Positions 1-7,748 of a stretch of 64,000 nucleotides of DNA are shown piece by piece (position 1 is the stretch's first letter; each line of letters starts with the position of its first letter). The position numbers and the translations under genes are program-made. The notes beneath the pieces are model-generated. The model did not search any database. It saw only the letters and a list, made by a program, of their open reading frames with translations, and had not been told where the DNA came from. The DNA comes from Nitrobacter sp051535215 (GTDB taxonomy: Bacteria; Pseudomonadota; Alphaproteobacteria; Rhizobiales; Xanthobacteraceae), in NCBI RefSeq assembly GCF_051535215.1, contig NZ_JBPPLY010000001.1:372001-436000 (forward strand), given 5' to 3'.

Positions 1-18
1 CGCGATCTCGACGACGAA

Positions 19-543
19 ATGCGGCAGAAGTTGCTCGATCTGCTGCTGGCGATATGGCCTGACCAGAGGCCGGCCGACGATCGCGGATGGTGGCGTGCCT
101 GGATCGAGAACCTCCCCGAAACCGGCAAGGAGTTGCGTGCTCGCGCCGCCATCGACCGCTTCCCGCATCGTCGCGCACGGCTGCTTGCGCTCGCCGACGT
201 GCGTGACGGCATGCCGGTCGAACTGGCGGCCGAAGCCGCCGGTATCATCCCGCGGACCCTCTACATCTGGCTCAGGCGAGGCGCTCAGGACGGCCTTGAA
301 GCTGCCCTCGACCGGCAACGGGGCGCGCTCAATCAGGCGCAGGCCATCGAGATCGCCCAGTGGATCGCCGATGCCCCAACCAACCAGCCGCGATGGCGAT
401 CCAACCGCGTGAAGAACGAAGTCTTCCGGCGCTTTAGGTTGGAGATCAGTCTCGACGTCGCTTCCCGCCTGCTGCGCAAGCATGGGCCATGGGTGCGTCG
501 CCGTGTCGGTGCCCCTCGTCGATGGAGCCAGCCCCGTGACTGA
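19..543 (+). CDS. Helix-turn-helix (IS630/HTH_29-like) protein, possibly 5'-partial
   Basis: The 174-residue product has a helix-turn-helix region at about residues 50-90 (LAAEAAGIIPRTLYIWLRRG) followed by a second winged-helix-like segment ending in SRLLRKHG. This is the layout of the N-terminal DNA-binding half of IS630-type transposases and of stand-alone HTH_29 proteins. No DDE catalytic part follows before the stop, so it is either a small DNA-binding protein or a truncated transposase. The reading frame is open back to base 1, so the true start may lie outside the window. It converges on repA, and the intervening 75 bases hold iteron-like repeats. The function is not established. Confidence 0.5.
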   Translation: MRQKLLDLLLAIWPDQRPADDRGWWRAWIENLPETGKELRARAAIDRFPHRRARLLALADVRDGMPVELAAEAAGIIPRTLYIWLRRGAQDGLEAALDRQRGALNQAQAIEIAQWIADAPTNQPRWRSNRVKNEVFRRFRLEISLDVASRLLRKHGPWVRRRVGAPRRWSQPRD

Positions 544-648
544 GTCCACGATTAAGGGGAAATCCCGTTCAACGATTAAAGGAACGCGAGTCCACGATTT
601 AAGGAGCCGTTCAATCATTTATCGGCTCCCGTCCACGCTTTTGGGGAA
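544..648. repeat. Array of five degenerate ~23-bp iteron-like repeats
   Basis: Five related units begin at 544, 567, 590, 609 and 631 (spacing 23, 23, 19 and 22 bp). The core is approximately GTCCACGATTAAGG, with GTTCAACGATTAAAGG and GTCCACGCTTTTGG as variants. Regular spacing of about two helical turns next to a replication initiator gene is the signature of Rep-binding iterons. The array overlaps the last codons of repA. Confidence 0.6.
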
Positions 649-1719
649 ACCGACAGCGCCCTTGCCGGTCTCTATGCCGAGGTTTCCGGCGGCGTCGCGG
701 GCGAGGTTGTCCACATCGCGCGCGCTCTCTTCAAGGTTAGAATCTATGTTAGATTCTAAGTTAAGGGCGCGATTTCGTGTTTGATCTTCGGCGGTTAGAG
801 CCGGTTTGGGTTCCCGATAGCACGAGCCTCCGGTTCCCGATAGCACGATAGTCCGGGTTCCCGATAGCACGAGCCCGTCCACAGGCTGTCCACAGCGCAT
901 CGTCGGCTCGAAGGCGAGCAGCGTGCGGCCGCCGATCTCGACCTCGAGGAACAGCGTGTAGCCCGGCAGCGGCTGGCGCCGGATGATGTCGCGCAGCTCG
1001 AAGGCAAAGCGCTTGAACGGCGACAGGCTGCCGGACTTTTGATGGAGATGGCGAAAGTCGAAGCGCCATCCATTGCGCTGGCGGCCGCCGTGCTTGCGCA
1101 CCAGGCGGTAGAGCCAGCGGTCGAGGCCGCCCGTCAGATCGAAATAAGCGCGGTCGATCGTGAGCACGAGCGCGTCGTCAAGAACGGCTTGGTAGAACCA
1201 GTCCGGCACGATCAGCTCGATGCCCTCCGGCCGGCCGTTGCGATCGGTGCGCTCCTGCCATTCGTTGATCCACGAGAAGCGATGGCGGCGGCCTTCCGCC
1301 GGCTGGCGGATCGATGTCGCAACGGTCGTCGATTGCAGCCGGTCGAGCGCCGCCTTCAGGCGCTGGTAGTCGCGCAGCGACGTGCCGCGCCCGACATAGG
1401 TGAGAATTTCGTAGGGCGTGGCGGCCATCAGCCGCGAGGTGCGAAGCCCGGCATCCCGCGCCTCGACGATCTGGCTCGCCGCCCAGATCAGGATGTCGGC
1501 GTCCCAGATTGTCGCCATGCCATGATCGGGCACGGCCTCGACGCGGATCGTCACGTTGCCGGCGACGAAATCGATCGGCGCAACGCGATGGGACTTGGAG
1601 AGCGAGAAGAACGGATAGGCCATGAGATCCTGCGCGTCTCGTGGCGCGAAGTCGCCGGGGCGTGCTCGGAACAGATCGAGTTGTCCGCGCTCCGAAAGGG
1701 ATCGACGCCGCACCGCCAT
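619..1719 (-). CDS. repA: Replication initiator protein RepA (RPA family)
   Basis: A 366-residue protein resembling the alphaproteobacterial plasmid/ICE replication initiator family (RPA, PF10134). Recognisable stretches are LMAYPFFSLSKSHRVAPIDF near residue 35 and the central block around LTGGLDRWLYRLVRKHGGR. It should bind iterons and start replication of the excised element. The C-terminal tail (from about residue 285) is low in conservation and is encoded by DNA full of direct repeats, an inverted repeat and DnaA-like boxes, so the gene's 3' end doubles as a probable origin. It lies 18 bp downstream of a small AlpA-like regulator read in the same direction. I see no frame damage. Confidence 0.85.
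   Translation of the reverse strand: MAVRRRSLSERGQLDLFRARPGDFAPRDAQDLMAYPFFSLSKSHRVAPIDFVAGNVTIRVEAVPDHGMATIWDADILIWAASQIVEARDAGLRTSRLMAATPYEILTYVGRGTSLRDYQRLKAALDRLQSTTVATSIRQPAEGRRHRFSWINEWQERTDRNGRPEGIELIVPDWFYQAVLDDALVLTIDRAYFDLTGGLDRWLYRLVRKHGGRQRNGWRFDFRHLHQKSGSLSPFKRFAFELRDIIRRQPLPGYTLFLEVEIGGRTLLAFEPTMRCGQPVDGLVLSGTRTIVLSGTGGSCYREPKPALTAEDQTRNRALNLESNIDSNLEESARDVDNLARDAAGNLGIETGKGAVGFPKSVDGSR
707..894. other. Candidate iteron origin of replication (oriV) within repA 3' end
   Basis: Three exact 17-bp direct repeats GGTTCCCGATAGCACGA lie at 809-825, 832-848 and 856-872, spaced 23 and 24 bp. An 8-bp-arm inverted repeat (TTAGAATC/GATTCTAA) lies at 737-759. Near-consensus DnaA boxes are at 707-715 (TTGTCCACA), 875-883 and 886-894 (both ending GTCCACA). 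Together with the second array at 544-648 this has the composition of an iteron origin. Calling it a working origin is inference. Confidence 0.6.
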
Positions 1720-1737
1720 GAAGAAGTCCGGTTGCGG

Positions 1738-2019
1738 TCAGCGTGCGTAGCGACCGGCGTGGGTCGGCTGCGTGGGCGCGTGGCGTTTGGCGGGAAGGAC
1801 CGAACCGCGCGGGTCCGACGTCGAGGTGACGGAGCCGCGCGCGGCCCAGGTTTCGAGATCGTCGATGGCATAAACGACGCGGCCGCCGAGTTTGCGATAG
1901 GCGGGGCCGGTCCCGTAGGTGCGATGTTTTTCGAGCGTGCGGGCGGAGAGGCTGAGAAACTCGGCAGCTTCCTTGGTGCGCAGGAAGCGCGGCGGCAGAA
2001 CGACGGGTTCGTGTGGCAT
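1738..2019 (-). CDS. AlpA/HTH_17-type DNA-binding protein
   Basis: A 93-residue protein whose N-terminal 60 residues are a MerR-like excisionase/AlpA helix-turn-helix: LRTKEAAEFLSLSARTLEKH, then GPAYRKLGGRVVYAIDDLETW, in which the beta-hairpin and second helix of the fold can be recognised. The C-terminal third is Pro/Thr-rich and probably unstructured. Proteins of this type next to repA in alphaproteobacterial mobile elements act as small transcription or excision regulators. It is read in the same direction as repA, 18 bp upstream, so the two are likely co-transcribed. Confidence 0.75.
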   Translation of the reverse strand: MPHEPVVLPPRFLRTKEAAEFLSLSARTLEKHRTYGTGPAYRKLGGRVVYAIDDLETWAARGSVTSTSDPRGSVLPAKRHAPTQPTHAGRYAR

Positions 2020-2159
2020 GGATCGGGCCTCCGTGGTGTCAGGGACGGTCGCTGCGGTTCAGCGGCGAACGGCGACCACGGTGGCGGAGGGAATGCGTCA
2101 GGGGGGATGGGGAAGTTGAGAGGGCTAAAATCCCCACCCTTCGCCCAGGCATCGACCGG

Positions 2160-2922
2160 CTAAGGTCGACGGCGATGCCGAAGGAGGTTCAGATAGCCGC
2201 CGCCGACCATGACGAGGCCGCTCTCGATCAGCCCGATGACGGAATCGCGCAACGGCGAGGTCTTCCACGGATCGGCGGTAACGCGCGCCTCGCCGTAGAT
2301 CGCGCTGGCAATCTCGCGATAGCTTGCGCCGTTCATGCGGCCGTCGACCGCCTGAAGCATCAGGCGCAGGCGTCGGCGCTGCTGGCGCGTCAAGCGGGTG
2401 TCGGCGAGGGCTTTGCGGCCGTAGAGGGCACGCCAGAAGCGGGTCAGCGCATCGACGCGATCGAGCAGATCGATGTCGATCGGGACCAGGGCGACAAGCG
2501 CGCGGCGATCGCTGCCGGGAAGAAAAAGCAACTGTGCAGGCATGTCGGCCGGATAGACCGCGTAAATGCCCTCGGGGCCGTCGCGGAACGATTGGAGCCC
2601 GACCAGCTCAGGAGTCGGCGTGGCGGGCAAATGATCAGGTGTGGACGCAAACGTCAGCACGGACGGCGCGGCGGCCGGCGACCAGAAGATGGTTTGCGCG
2701 AGCGCAGACAGACTCGGTCGCGCCGGGAAACCGCAACCCCCAACGCCGCTGATCCTCTACAGGAAGCGGCGCGGTGTCCTCCCGAGCGCTGGCGAGTGCC
2801 TGATATTGATGTTGATAGGGTGTGTGCCGGCGCAAGCACTCCCACGCCAAGCCTTCGGTCGCGAGCTTGTCGAAGTAGTCGTAACTGCTGTGTTCTCTCC
2901 ATCGAGAAGTATCGGGCCGCAT
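2160..2922 (-). pseudogene. DUF6499-DUF2285 element protein, split by a frameshift
   Basis: Two overlapping frames together make one recognisable protein. The first (from ATG at 2922) gives the DUF6499-type N-terminus MRPDTSRWREHSSYDYFDKL up to WGLRFP. The second continues as ARPSLSALAQTIFWSPAAAP and runs into a DUF2285-type C-terminal domain (LTRQQRRRLRLMLQAVDGR, then WKTSPLRDSVIGLIESGL). The switch point is at the G run 2725-2727; one extra base there accounts for the change of frame. In related integrative elements these two domains form a single regulator-like protein of about 250 residues. The gene is therefore either inactivated or affected by a sequencing error. If translated separately, the C-terminal part could start near 2660. 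Confidence 0.7.
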
Positions 2923-3006
2923 CCCTTCGCCTCCCCTGTCTTGTCAAGGTCGAGCAGAAAATGATTGCCGCACGCGAGAGGTGATGGAAGCTTGGTCAAC
3001 GGCATT

Positions 3007-3031
3007 AGGCGATGCCGTAGCGGCATCGCCT
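3007..3031. terminator. Perfect 11-bp hairpin
   Basis: AGGCGATGCCG pairs exactly with CGGCATCGCCT around a 3-base loop, followed on the plus strand by TTTG. It sits in the 139-bp gap between the 86-residue gene and the DUF6499/DUF2285 gene. A T-run is present only on the plus side and is short, so it is a weak terminator or simply an RNA/DNA structural element. Confidence 0.4.
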
Positions 3032-3056
3032 TTGCGAAATAATCTCTAAGTTGAAA

Positions 3057-3317
3057 TCAGTTACTGGGGCCAAGCAGAAGCTGGCGATAGCCTGTATGTG
3101 TCATCCAGCGGGCGCGCTGGAGATGGCTGTCGTGAACACGCCGCGCCCTGTCGGGCTCGCTGGCAGGATCGATTCCGAACAGCACTTCGACAGCCTCCCG
3201 CCAGTCGGCGCCATCGACGTCGGCGTCGAGAAGGCGGACATAAAGCTTGACGTGCTTCCTGTCGTATTTCGTCAGATTCTGACAGGACGGGGCGATGTCC
3301 TCGAACGGCTCAATCAT
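3057..3317 (-). CDS. Small conserved mobile-element protein, function unknown
   Basis: An 86-residue, mostly charged protein containing LTKYDRKHVKLYVRLLDADV and WREAVEVLFGIDPASEPDRA. The last segment (RARWMTHTGYRQLLL) resembles the C-terminal end of DUF2285-like proteins. It lies between an XRE regulator and the DUF6499/DUF2285 gene, all on the minus strand, a block that recurs in alphaproteobacterial integrative elements. No enzymatic motif is visible. I assign no function. Confidence 0.6.
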   Translation of the reverse strand: MIEPFEDIAPSCQNLTKYDRKHVKLYVRLLDADVDGADWREAVEVLFGIDPASEPDRARRVHDSHLQRARWMTHTGYRQLLLGPSN

Positions 3318-3436
3318 AGGGCGGCACGCTTGGTGTGGCGGTGTGGCGGGCGGGAGCTAGTGGAATTGAAGATGGAATATAACCGCTGGAAAGAGCACCG
3401 CTCGATGCTGTCCTGGCATCGCCGGCCCACAACCCA

Positions 3437-3685
3437 TCAACCTTTCCGACCCTCGCGATCATCGACAAGCAGCACTCCCTGTCCGCGATCGGTGGTCAGG
3501 AGGACAACGCCTGCCGCTTCGATGGCCCGCCGAACCTGATCGCGCGTACCCTCATGCACCCGCAATCCGTTTTCGGATTCGAGGCGCTTGAGGGCGGTCA
3601 GCGCAACGCGGGCCTTGTCAGCAAGGGTCTCCTGCGTCCACCCCAGTAACGCGCGCGCGGCCCGTGATTGTCGGGAGGTGATCAT
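3437..3685 (-). CDS. XRE-family helix-turn-helix regulator
   Basis: An 82-residue protein that is nearly all one lambda-repressor-like HTH: SRQSRAARALLGWTQETLAD then LTALKRLESENG, followed by a short beta extension ending in TDRGQGVLLVDD. Small single-domain XRE proteins of this type (often beginning MITSRQSRAARALL) control gene expression in mobile elements. The start ATG at 3685 lies inside a perfect 28-bp palindrome (3673-3700) that also contains the Shine-Dalgarno sequence, so autoregulation through this palindrome is a reasonable inference. Confidence 0.8.
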   Translation of the reverse strand: MITSRQSRAARALLGWTQETLADKARVALTALKRLESENGLRVHEGTRDQVRRAIEAAGVVLLTTDRGQGVLLVDDREGRKG

Positions 3686-3700
3686 GCATGATCACCTCCC
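3673..3700. promoter_or_regulatory. Perfect 28-bp palindrome over the XRE gene start
   Basis: The left arm GGGAGGTGATCATG is the exact reverse complement of the right arm CATGATCACCTCCC. On each strand it contains a Shine-Dalgarno (GGAGGTG) followed by ATG, so the same start region reads in both directions. On the minus strand it starts the XRE gene; the plus-strand frame beginning MITS has no recognisable protein. The likely role is an operator for the XRE protein, or an mRNA hairpin hiding the start. Confidence 0.6.
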
Positions 3701-3865
3701 ACTCGGGCCTACGCGCACGCCAGAACTACGACTATTTTAGTCGCTATTGTTTGCTGATGCGAGCTGAAATCACCGCTCAGCACAATACCGCAGACAACAC
3801 GACCGAAACTGATTCGGTCGGCTTAAGGAAAAGCCAGCCCAACGCCGATTTCTCCATGTCGCCCC

Positions 3866-4033
3866 TCACGGGGCGAACGGGTCCATCTCGTCGACGATCG
3901 CATCATCCTCACCATCATATTCCGTTGCGGGCATCACCCCCATCGTGCCATCGCCGGCGCGGAAGATGACGATGGAGACCATAAGCGTGGAAGCGAGGCT
4001 GAAGGCGAAGGCGTGGGCATCTGCAAGGGACAT
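3866..4033 (-). CDS. Small 55-residue acidic protein with one hydrophobic segment
   Basis: A 55-residue frame that begins MSLADAHAFAFSLASTLMVS and ends EMDPFAP. The first 24 residues form a moderately hydrophobic helix (SLASTLMVSIVIF); the rest is strongly acidic. An excellent Shine-Dalgarno, AGGAG, stands 7 bases before the ATG. It lies in the leftward-reading backbone of the element. I do not recognise a named family. The good ribosome site and the compositional bias argue that it is real. Confidence 0.6.
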   Translation of the reverse strand: MSLADAHAFAFSLASTLMVSIVIFRAGDGTMGVMPATEYDGEDDAIVDEMDPFAP

Positions 4034-4494
4034 TTTCCGGCTCCTGTTTGGAGGCGGGGACCATTCCCCGCTCGACAGGCGCCTGAAGTGTTTTGGTCTC
4101 GGCCGGGGTCATCGCGGAGGCAAAGCCGAAGCGACCGCACGCTCGCGTAGCGGACCCCAAGCGGGTTGACCTTGGAAGGCCGGGATTGAAACCAAGGTTG
4201 CGTCTCAAAGAGCGAGTGGTGCGCGCTGACCGCAGCCGAAAACCCTTGCCATGTCGTCATGCTGAAATCTGACGCTGCTTTTATTCTGGTGGTCTCGATC
4301 ATCTGCATTGGAGATCTGGCGTGCTGTCGACCGCCAGACCTGATGCAATCAGGCGGCGCGATTTGTACTCGTCACGGAAACTGTGCGCGGGCACCGTCGT
4401 CGCAGCGCGAACGTCGAGTTGGGTTGCGGCCGCGATCCGTTGCGAACAGGAGAAGACCCGGCGGCTTGTGCCGCCGGGCCTTCTTTCGCCCGCC
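4034..4494. other. Gap without a convincing gene
   Basis: No frame on either strand has both a ribosome site and protein-like composition. The only feature seen is the hairpin terminator that follows ssb at 4457-4478. Confidence 0.5.
4451..4480 (-). terminator. Hairpin terminator downstream of ssb
   Basis: CCCGGCGGC (4457-4465) pairs with GCCGCCGGG (4470-4478) around TTGT; on the minus strand the stem is followed by TCTTCTCC. It lies 16 bp after the ssb stop codon. Confidence 0.6.
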
Positions 4495-4899
4495 CTAGAA
4501 CGGGATGTCGTCGTCCTGATCGGACTGCCTGTCGCCCTCGCTTTCGGTCTGCTTCGCCCGGCTCAGGAAGTCGACCGTTTCGGCGATGATCTCGCAGCCG
4601 TAGCGCTCAACGCCCTGCTGGTCGGTCCACTTCGTGTAGTGGATGCGGCCGCGCACCAGAACCTTCATGCCCTTCTGGCAATGCTCCTGGACCGTCGTGC
4701 CGAGGCCGTTGAAGCAAGTGATCCGGTGCCATTCGGCGTCCTGGACCCGATAGCCGTCCTTATCCCGAACAACCTTGCCTTCCGAGTAGCGAGGCCGCGA
4801 GGTGGCCAGCGTGAAGTGGGTGATACGGGTGCCGCTCTGGGTGGTGCGGGATTCGGGGTCCTGGCCGATGTTGCCAGCGAGAATGACGATGTTCTGCAT
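4495..4899 (-). CDS. ssb: Single-stranded DNA-binding protein
   Basis: A 134-residue SSB with an OB fold: it opens MQNIVILAGNIGQDPESR, continues with FTLATSRPRY and WHRITCFNGLGTTVQEHCQK, and ends in the acidic tip DDDIPF that recruits replication and repair partners. The start at 4899 is preceded by GGAG 13 bases upstream and matches the normal SSB N-terminus; a longer frame reaching 5043 adds a non-homologous extension. Mobile elements carry such SSBs to support single-strand transfer and replication. It is followed by its own terminator. Confidence 0.92.
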   Translation of the reverse strand: MQNIVILAGNIGQDPESRTTQSGTRITHFTLATSRPRYSEGKVVRDKDGYRVQDAEWHRITCFNGLGTTVQEHCQKGMKVLVRGRIHYTKWTDQQGVERYGCEIIAETVDFLSRAKQTESEGDRQSDQDDDIPF

Positions 4900-5587
4900 T
4901 TTAAGTCTCCGTTGCTCCTCGGAGGGACCATCCCTCCGACGAGACCCGGCCAAGGCCGTCGGGAGGCTCCTGCAACTGCCGGCTCGTCGGCAGCTCGCCC
5001 CTAAGGCCCGGAGTGGCGCGGGCAGGCGCTTTAGCGCCAACACGGTCCGGAGCCGCCGGGGTTGCGGGTGGAAACCGAACGGACTTAGGGGATCAGTCAG
5101 TCGGAGGGATTGGCGCCTCTGAGAGCATGACCACGGAGACGCCCGGCGGAATCATCGTTCGAGCCGACAGCAGCATCGCCTCAGAATCAACACCGCGTCG
5201 CCTTGCCGGCTCGCTCGTCACCCCATTCACGGCCACCGCTCACGTCGCCAGACGGAAGGCCATTCGGGAAAAGGCAAAAACGCTATCGGACTCCAGGTGA
5301 ATGGTCGCGATTGCGGTTCACTGGGAGGCGGCGTGATCCGCCGGCATTGCCGCAAGTGCAAATGAAGTTGATGCGGCCTGCGTTCACGAGAATGAATGCA
5401 GCAGGGCAACGACCGTTACGGCCGTGAAAGATCCATGCCCCATGACCGATTTCCGGAGCCGGGCGCAGCTGATCGAAATTGCGGCGGTGAGGACTGTCTC
5501 GACCTGACATTCATATTCTGAGCGGGACGCCCAGAGTTCGGCGGTAAAAGCTGCGGGGTTTCCCGAAAGCGGAAGATCGCGAGTGCT
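4900..5587. other. Gap without a supported gene
   Basis: The stretch upstream of ssb contains GC-rich inverted repeats near 4980-5035. A short plus-strand frame at 5127-5300 (57 codons) has only a weak GAGAG ribosome site and no recognised family, so I do not call it. Nothing else is convincing. Confidence 0.4.
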
Positions 5588-6004
5588 TCAGCGCGACAAG
5601 ACGCTTTCACCAAGTGCGTTGAGACTGACGATTGCGGCGCCGCCGATGAACAGACCGGCGGCTCCACAAAGGAGGTTGAGCGCGATGGCCGAGTCGATGG
5701 CGTGCTTCGCGACACCATGCACGAGCGCATAGCCGGCGATCGCGGCGGGCACGGCGAAGACGGCGAGAGCGACCAGGCGCAGAAGCGGATTCTTCGCGAA
5801 GCCGAGAACGGCGATGACGAGCGCGACGGACAGCAACGCAGCGGCAATGGCGGCGAAGCCCGACATCATCACGCCGGCTCCAGCGTCCCAGGTGTATTGA
5901 GCCGCCGTCAGTCCGGCCCAGAAAGGAAGCGCGTAGATCGCGAGATTATAGGCGACGACGCAGAATGCGATCGTCAAAAAAACGGCGAGCAGGATCAGCG
6001 TCAT
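5588..6004 (-). CDS. Four-helix inner-membrane protein, unknown function
   Basis: A 138-residue hydrophobic protein starting MTLILLAVFLTIAFCVVAYN. It has four likely transmembrane segments at about residues 3-25, 45-68, 72-96 and 108-130, separated by short loops (FAKNPLLRL is one). The ATG at 6004 directly begins the first membrane helix. A frame extending further upstream has no membrane character and is unlikely to be used. No family is recognised and it stands apart from its neighbours. Confidence 0.65.
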   Translation of the reverse strand: MTLILLAVFLTIAFCVVAYNLAIYALPFWAGLTAAQYTWDAGAGVMMSGFAAIAAALLSVALVIAVLGFAKNPLLRLVALAVFAVPAAIAGYALVHGVAKHAIDSAIALNLLCGAAGLFIGGAAIVSLNALGESVLSR

Positions 6005-6245
6005 GGAAGCCTCCACATGAACGGTTGAGAGTTCACGACAGGCTGCCTGAGGATGCGCTCCGCCTGCGACTATACTGCTTTGCCGGTTCTGCGTGGGTCG
6101 TGCATTTTTCCTCGGACATACCGATGTCGTCAAGTAACGTTCGGAGGTCGATCGTCTGCATCGTGGTGGTTCATTTGCCGCTATCGTACTTCGATCATCA
6201 ACCAGCAAACGAGCATTGATATGTTGCGCAATAGGAGGCGACGTC

Positions 6246-6804
6246 ATGACGCGGAAAGTCCGCAAGGATGATTTCCCGGTCAGCCAGGTGCGCCGCTATC
6301 TCGAACCCGGCCCGATCGTCCTTGTGTCATCGCAATGGCAAGGCAGGACGAATATCATGACGCTCGGCTGGCATACGATTCTGGAGTTCTCGCCGTCGCT
6401 CGTCGGCCTGATGATTTCGGGCGGCAATCACAGCTTCGATATGATCAAAAGCAGCGGCGAATGCGTGATCAACCTGCCGACAACGGCGTTGACCGACACA
6501 GTGGTCGGGATCGGCAATACGTCTGGAGCAGAGATCAACAAGTTTGCGGAGTTCGGTTTGACGGCAGGCCCACGATGTCGAGGCGCCGCTGATCGATGAG
6601 TGCCATGCGAACTTCGAGTGCCGCTTGCACGACGACGTGTTGGTCGATCGCTATAATTTTTTCATCTTCGAAGTGGTGAAGGCGCATGTGGCGGCTTCAC
6701 CGAAGCATCCCGAGACGCTGCACTACACCGGCGATGGTGTGTTCATGGTATCCGGCAAGATCATCAGCCGGCGCTCGCTGTTCAGGCCCGAGATGCTGGG
6801 TTGA
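6246..6804 (+). pseudogene. Flavin reductase-like FMN-binding protein, frameshifted
   Basis: The first frame encodes a flavin reductase-like (split-barrel FMN-binding) domain: RYLEPGPIVLVSSQWQGRTN, MTLGWHTILEFSPSLVGLMI, then INLPTTALTDTVVGIGNTSG. Near 6568 the homology changes frame and continues as AHDVEAPLIDECHANFECRL to a stop at 6804 (ending RRSLFRPEMLG). Loss of two bases or gain of one around 6565-6570 explains the break. It reads on the plus strand, against most of the element backbone, and converges on the DUF2493 gene. With one frameshift as its only damage it may be recently inactivated or a sequencing error. Confidence 0.75.
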
Positions 6805-6812
6805 GGCGGCGC

Positions 6813-7748
6813 TTATGCGCCGCCGTTGAACTTCATGACCGGAATGCCGAGCTTGCGGGCCTTGTCCGCAAGGTTCTCCTGAATCCCGGTGCCGGGGAAG
6901 ACGAGGACGCCGACGGGCAGGACGTCCAGCATGGCATCGTTACGCTTGAAGGGCGCCGCCTTGCCGTGTTTCGTCCAGTCAGGCCGGAAGGCGACCTGCG
7001 GCACCTTGCGCCTGTGTGCCCAACGGGAGGCGATCAGTTCGGCTCCTTTCGGCGTGCCGCCGTGCATCAGCACCATGTCGAGGTGCTTGGCATGGACCTG
7101 ATCGAGCTTCGCCCAGATCAGGCGGTGGTCGTTGAAGTCGGCGCCGCCGGTCACGGCAACCTTCGGGCCAGCAGGCAGCAACACCTCGGTCTCGATCCGG
7201 CGCTTCGCCGCAAGAAAGTCGCGGCTGTCGATCATCGCGGCGGTGAGATTGCGATGGTTGACGATCGAGCCGGTGCGCGGCCGCCACGCGGCGCCGGTAT
7301 GGTGCTCGAAGGCCTCAGTGGCGACGTCGCGGAATAGTTCCATGCTGTTGCGCCGTTCGATAAGGCTCTGACCTTCTGCCGTGAGGCGCTCCAGTTCGAC
7401 CGACTTCACCTCGCCGCCATCCTGTTCGTTCTGGAGGCGGCGCTGCCCCTGTTCGTTGTCGTCTAGTTCGCGCTCCACCCGGCCCGTGGCGCGGTGGAAG
7501 AGATTGACGGTCCCCCAGAGCAATTCTTCGAGGTCGGGTTCAAGGCGGGTATCGCCGAGCGTCGCGATGAGGGCGTCGAAGATATCTGCGACAGCGGCGG
7601 CGACGGCATTGCCCTCGGGCAGCGGCCTCGGATCGGGTTCGTCCTGAAACGGGCGCCAGCCGTAGAGCTGGAGTTCGGTGAGAACATGATCGGTGGGAGA
7701 CGAGGCGTGGACCGGCTCAAAACCTGCATTATCGTCTTCGTTCGTCAT
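6813..7748 (-). CDS. DUF2493 (SLOG/YspA-like nucleotide-binding) protein
   Basis: A 311-residue protein whose C-terminal third (from about residue 190) is a DUF2493/YspA-type SLOG Rossmann domain: KVAVTGGADFNDHRLIWAKL, MVLMHGGTPKGAELIASRW, then NDAMLDVLPVGVLVFPGTGI. The GGADF and HGGTPKGAE motifs are the expected ligand-binding loops; SLOG domains bind nucleotides or nucleotide-derived ligands. The N-terminal part (residues 20-150) is a helical region typical of the element-borne version. The start at 7748 has AAGGA upstream. It is separated from the toprim gene by a 370-bp region that holds a large structured element. Confidence 0.82.
   Translation of the reverse strand: MTNEDDNAGFEPVHASSPTDHVLTELQLYGWRPFQDEPDPRPLPEGNAVAAAVADIFDALIATLGDTRLEPDLEELLWGTVNLFHRATGRVERELDDNEQGQRRLQNEQDGGEVKSVELERLTAEGQSLIERRNSMELFRDVATEAFEHHTGAAWRPRTGSIVNHRNLTAAMIDSRDFLAAKRRIETEVLLPAGPKVAVTGGADFNDHRLIWAKLDQVHAKHLDMVLMHGGTPKGAELIASRWAHRRKVPQVAFRPDWTKHGKAAPFKRNDAMLDVLPVGVLVFPGTGIQENLADKARKLGIPVMKFNGGA

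Noticed and set aside
1039..2163. 374-residue plus-strand frame opposite repA
   Set aside because: Antisense shadow of repA and the AlpA-like gene caused by high-GC codon bias; no ribosome site or recognisable domain.
5127..5300. 57-residue plus-strand frame upstream of ssb (MTTETPGGIIVRADSS)
   Set aside because: Only a weak ribosome site and no homology that I recognise.
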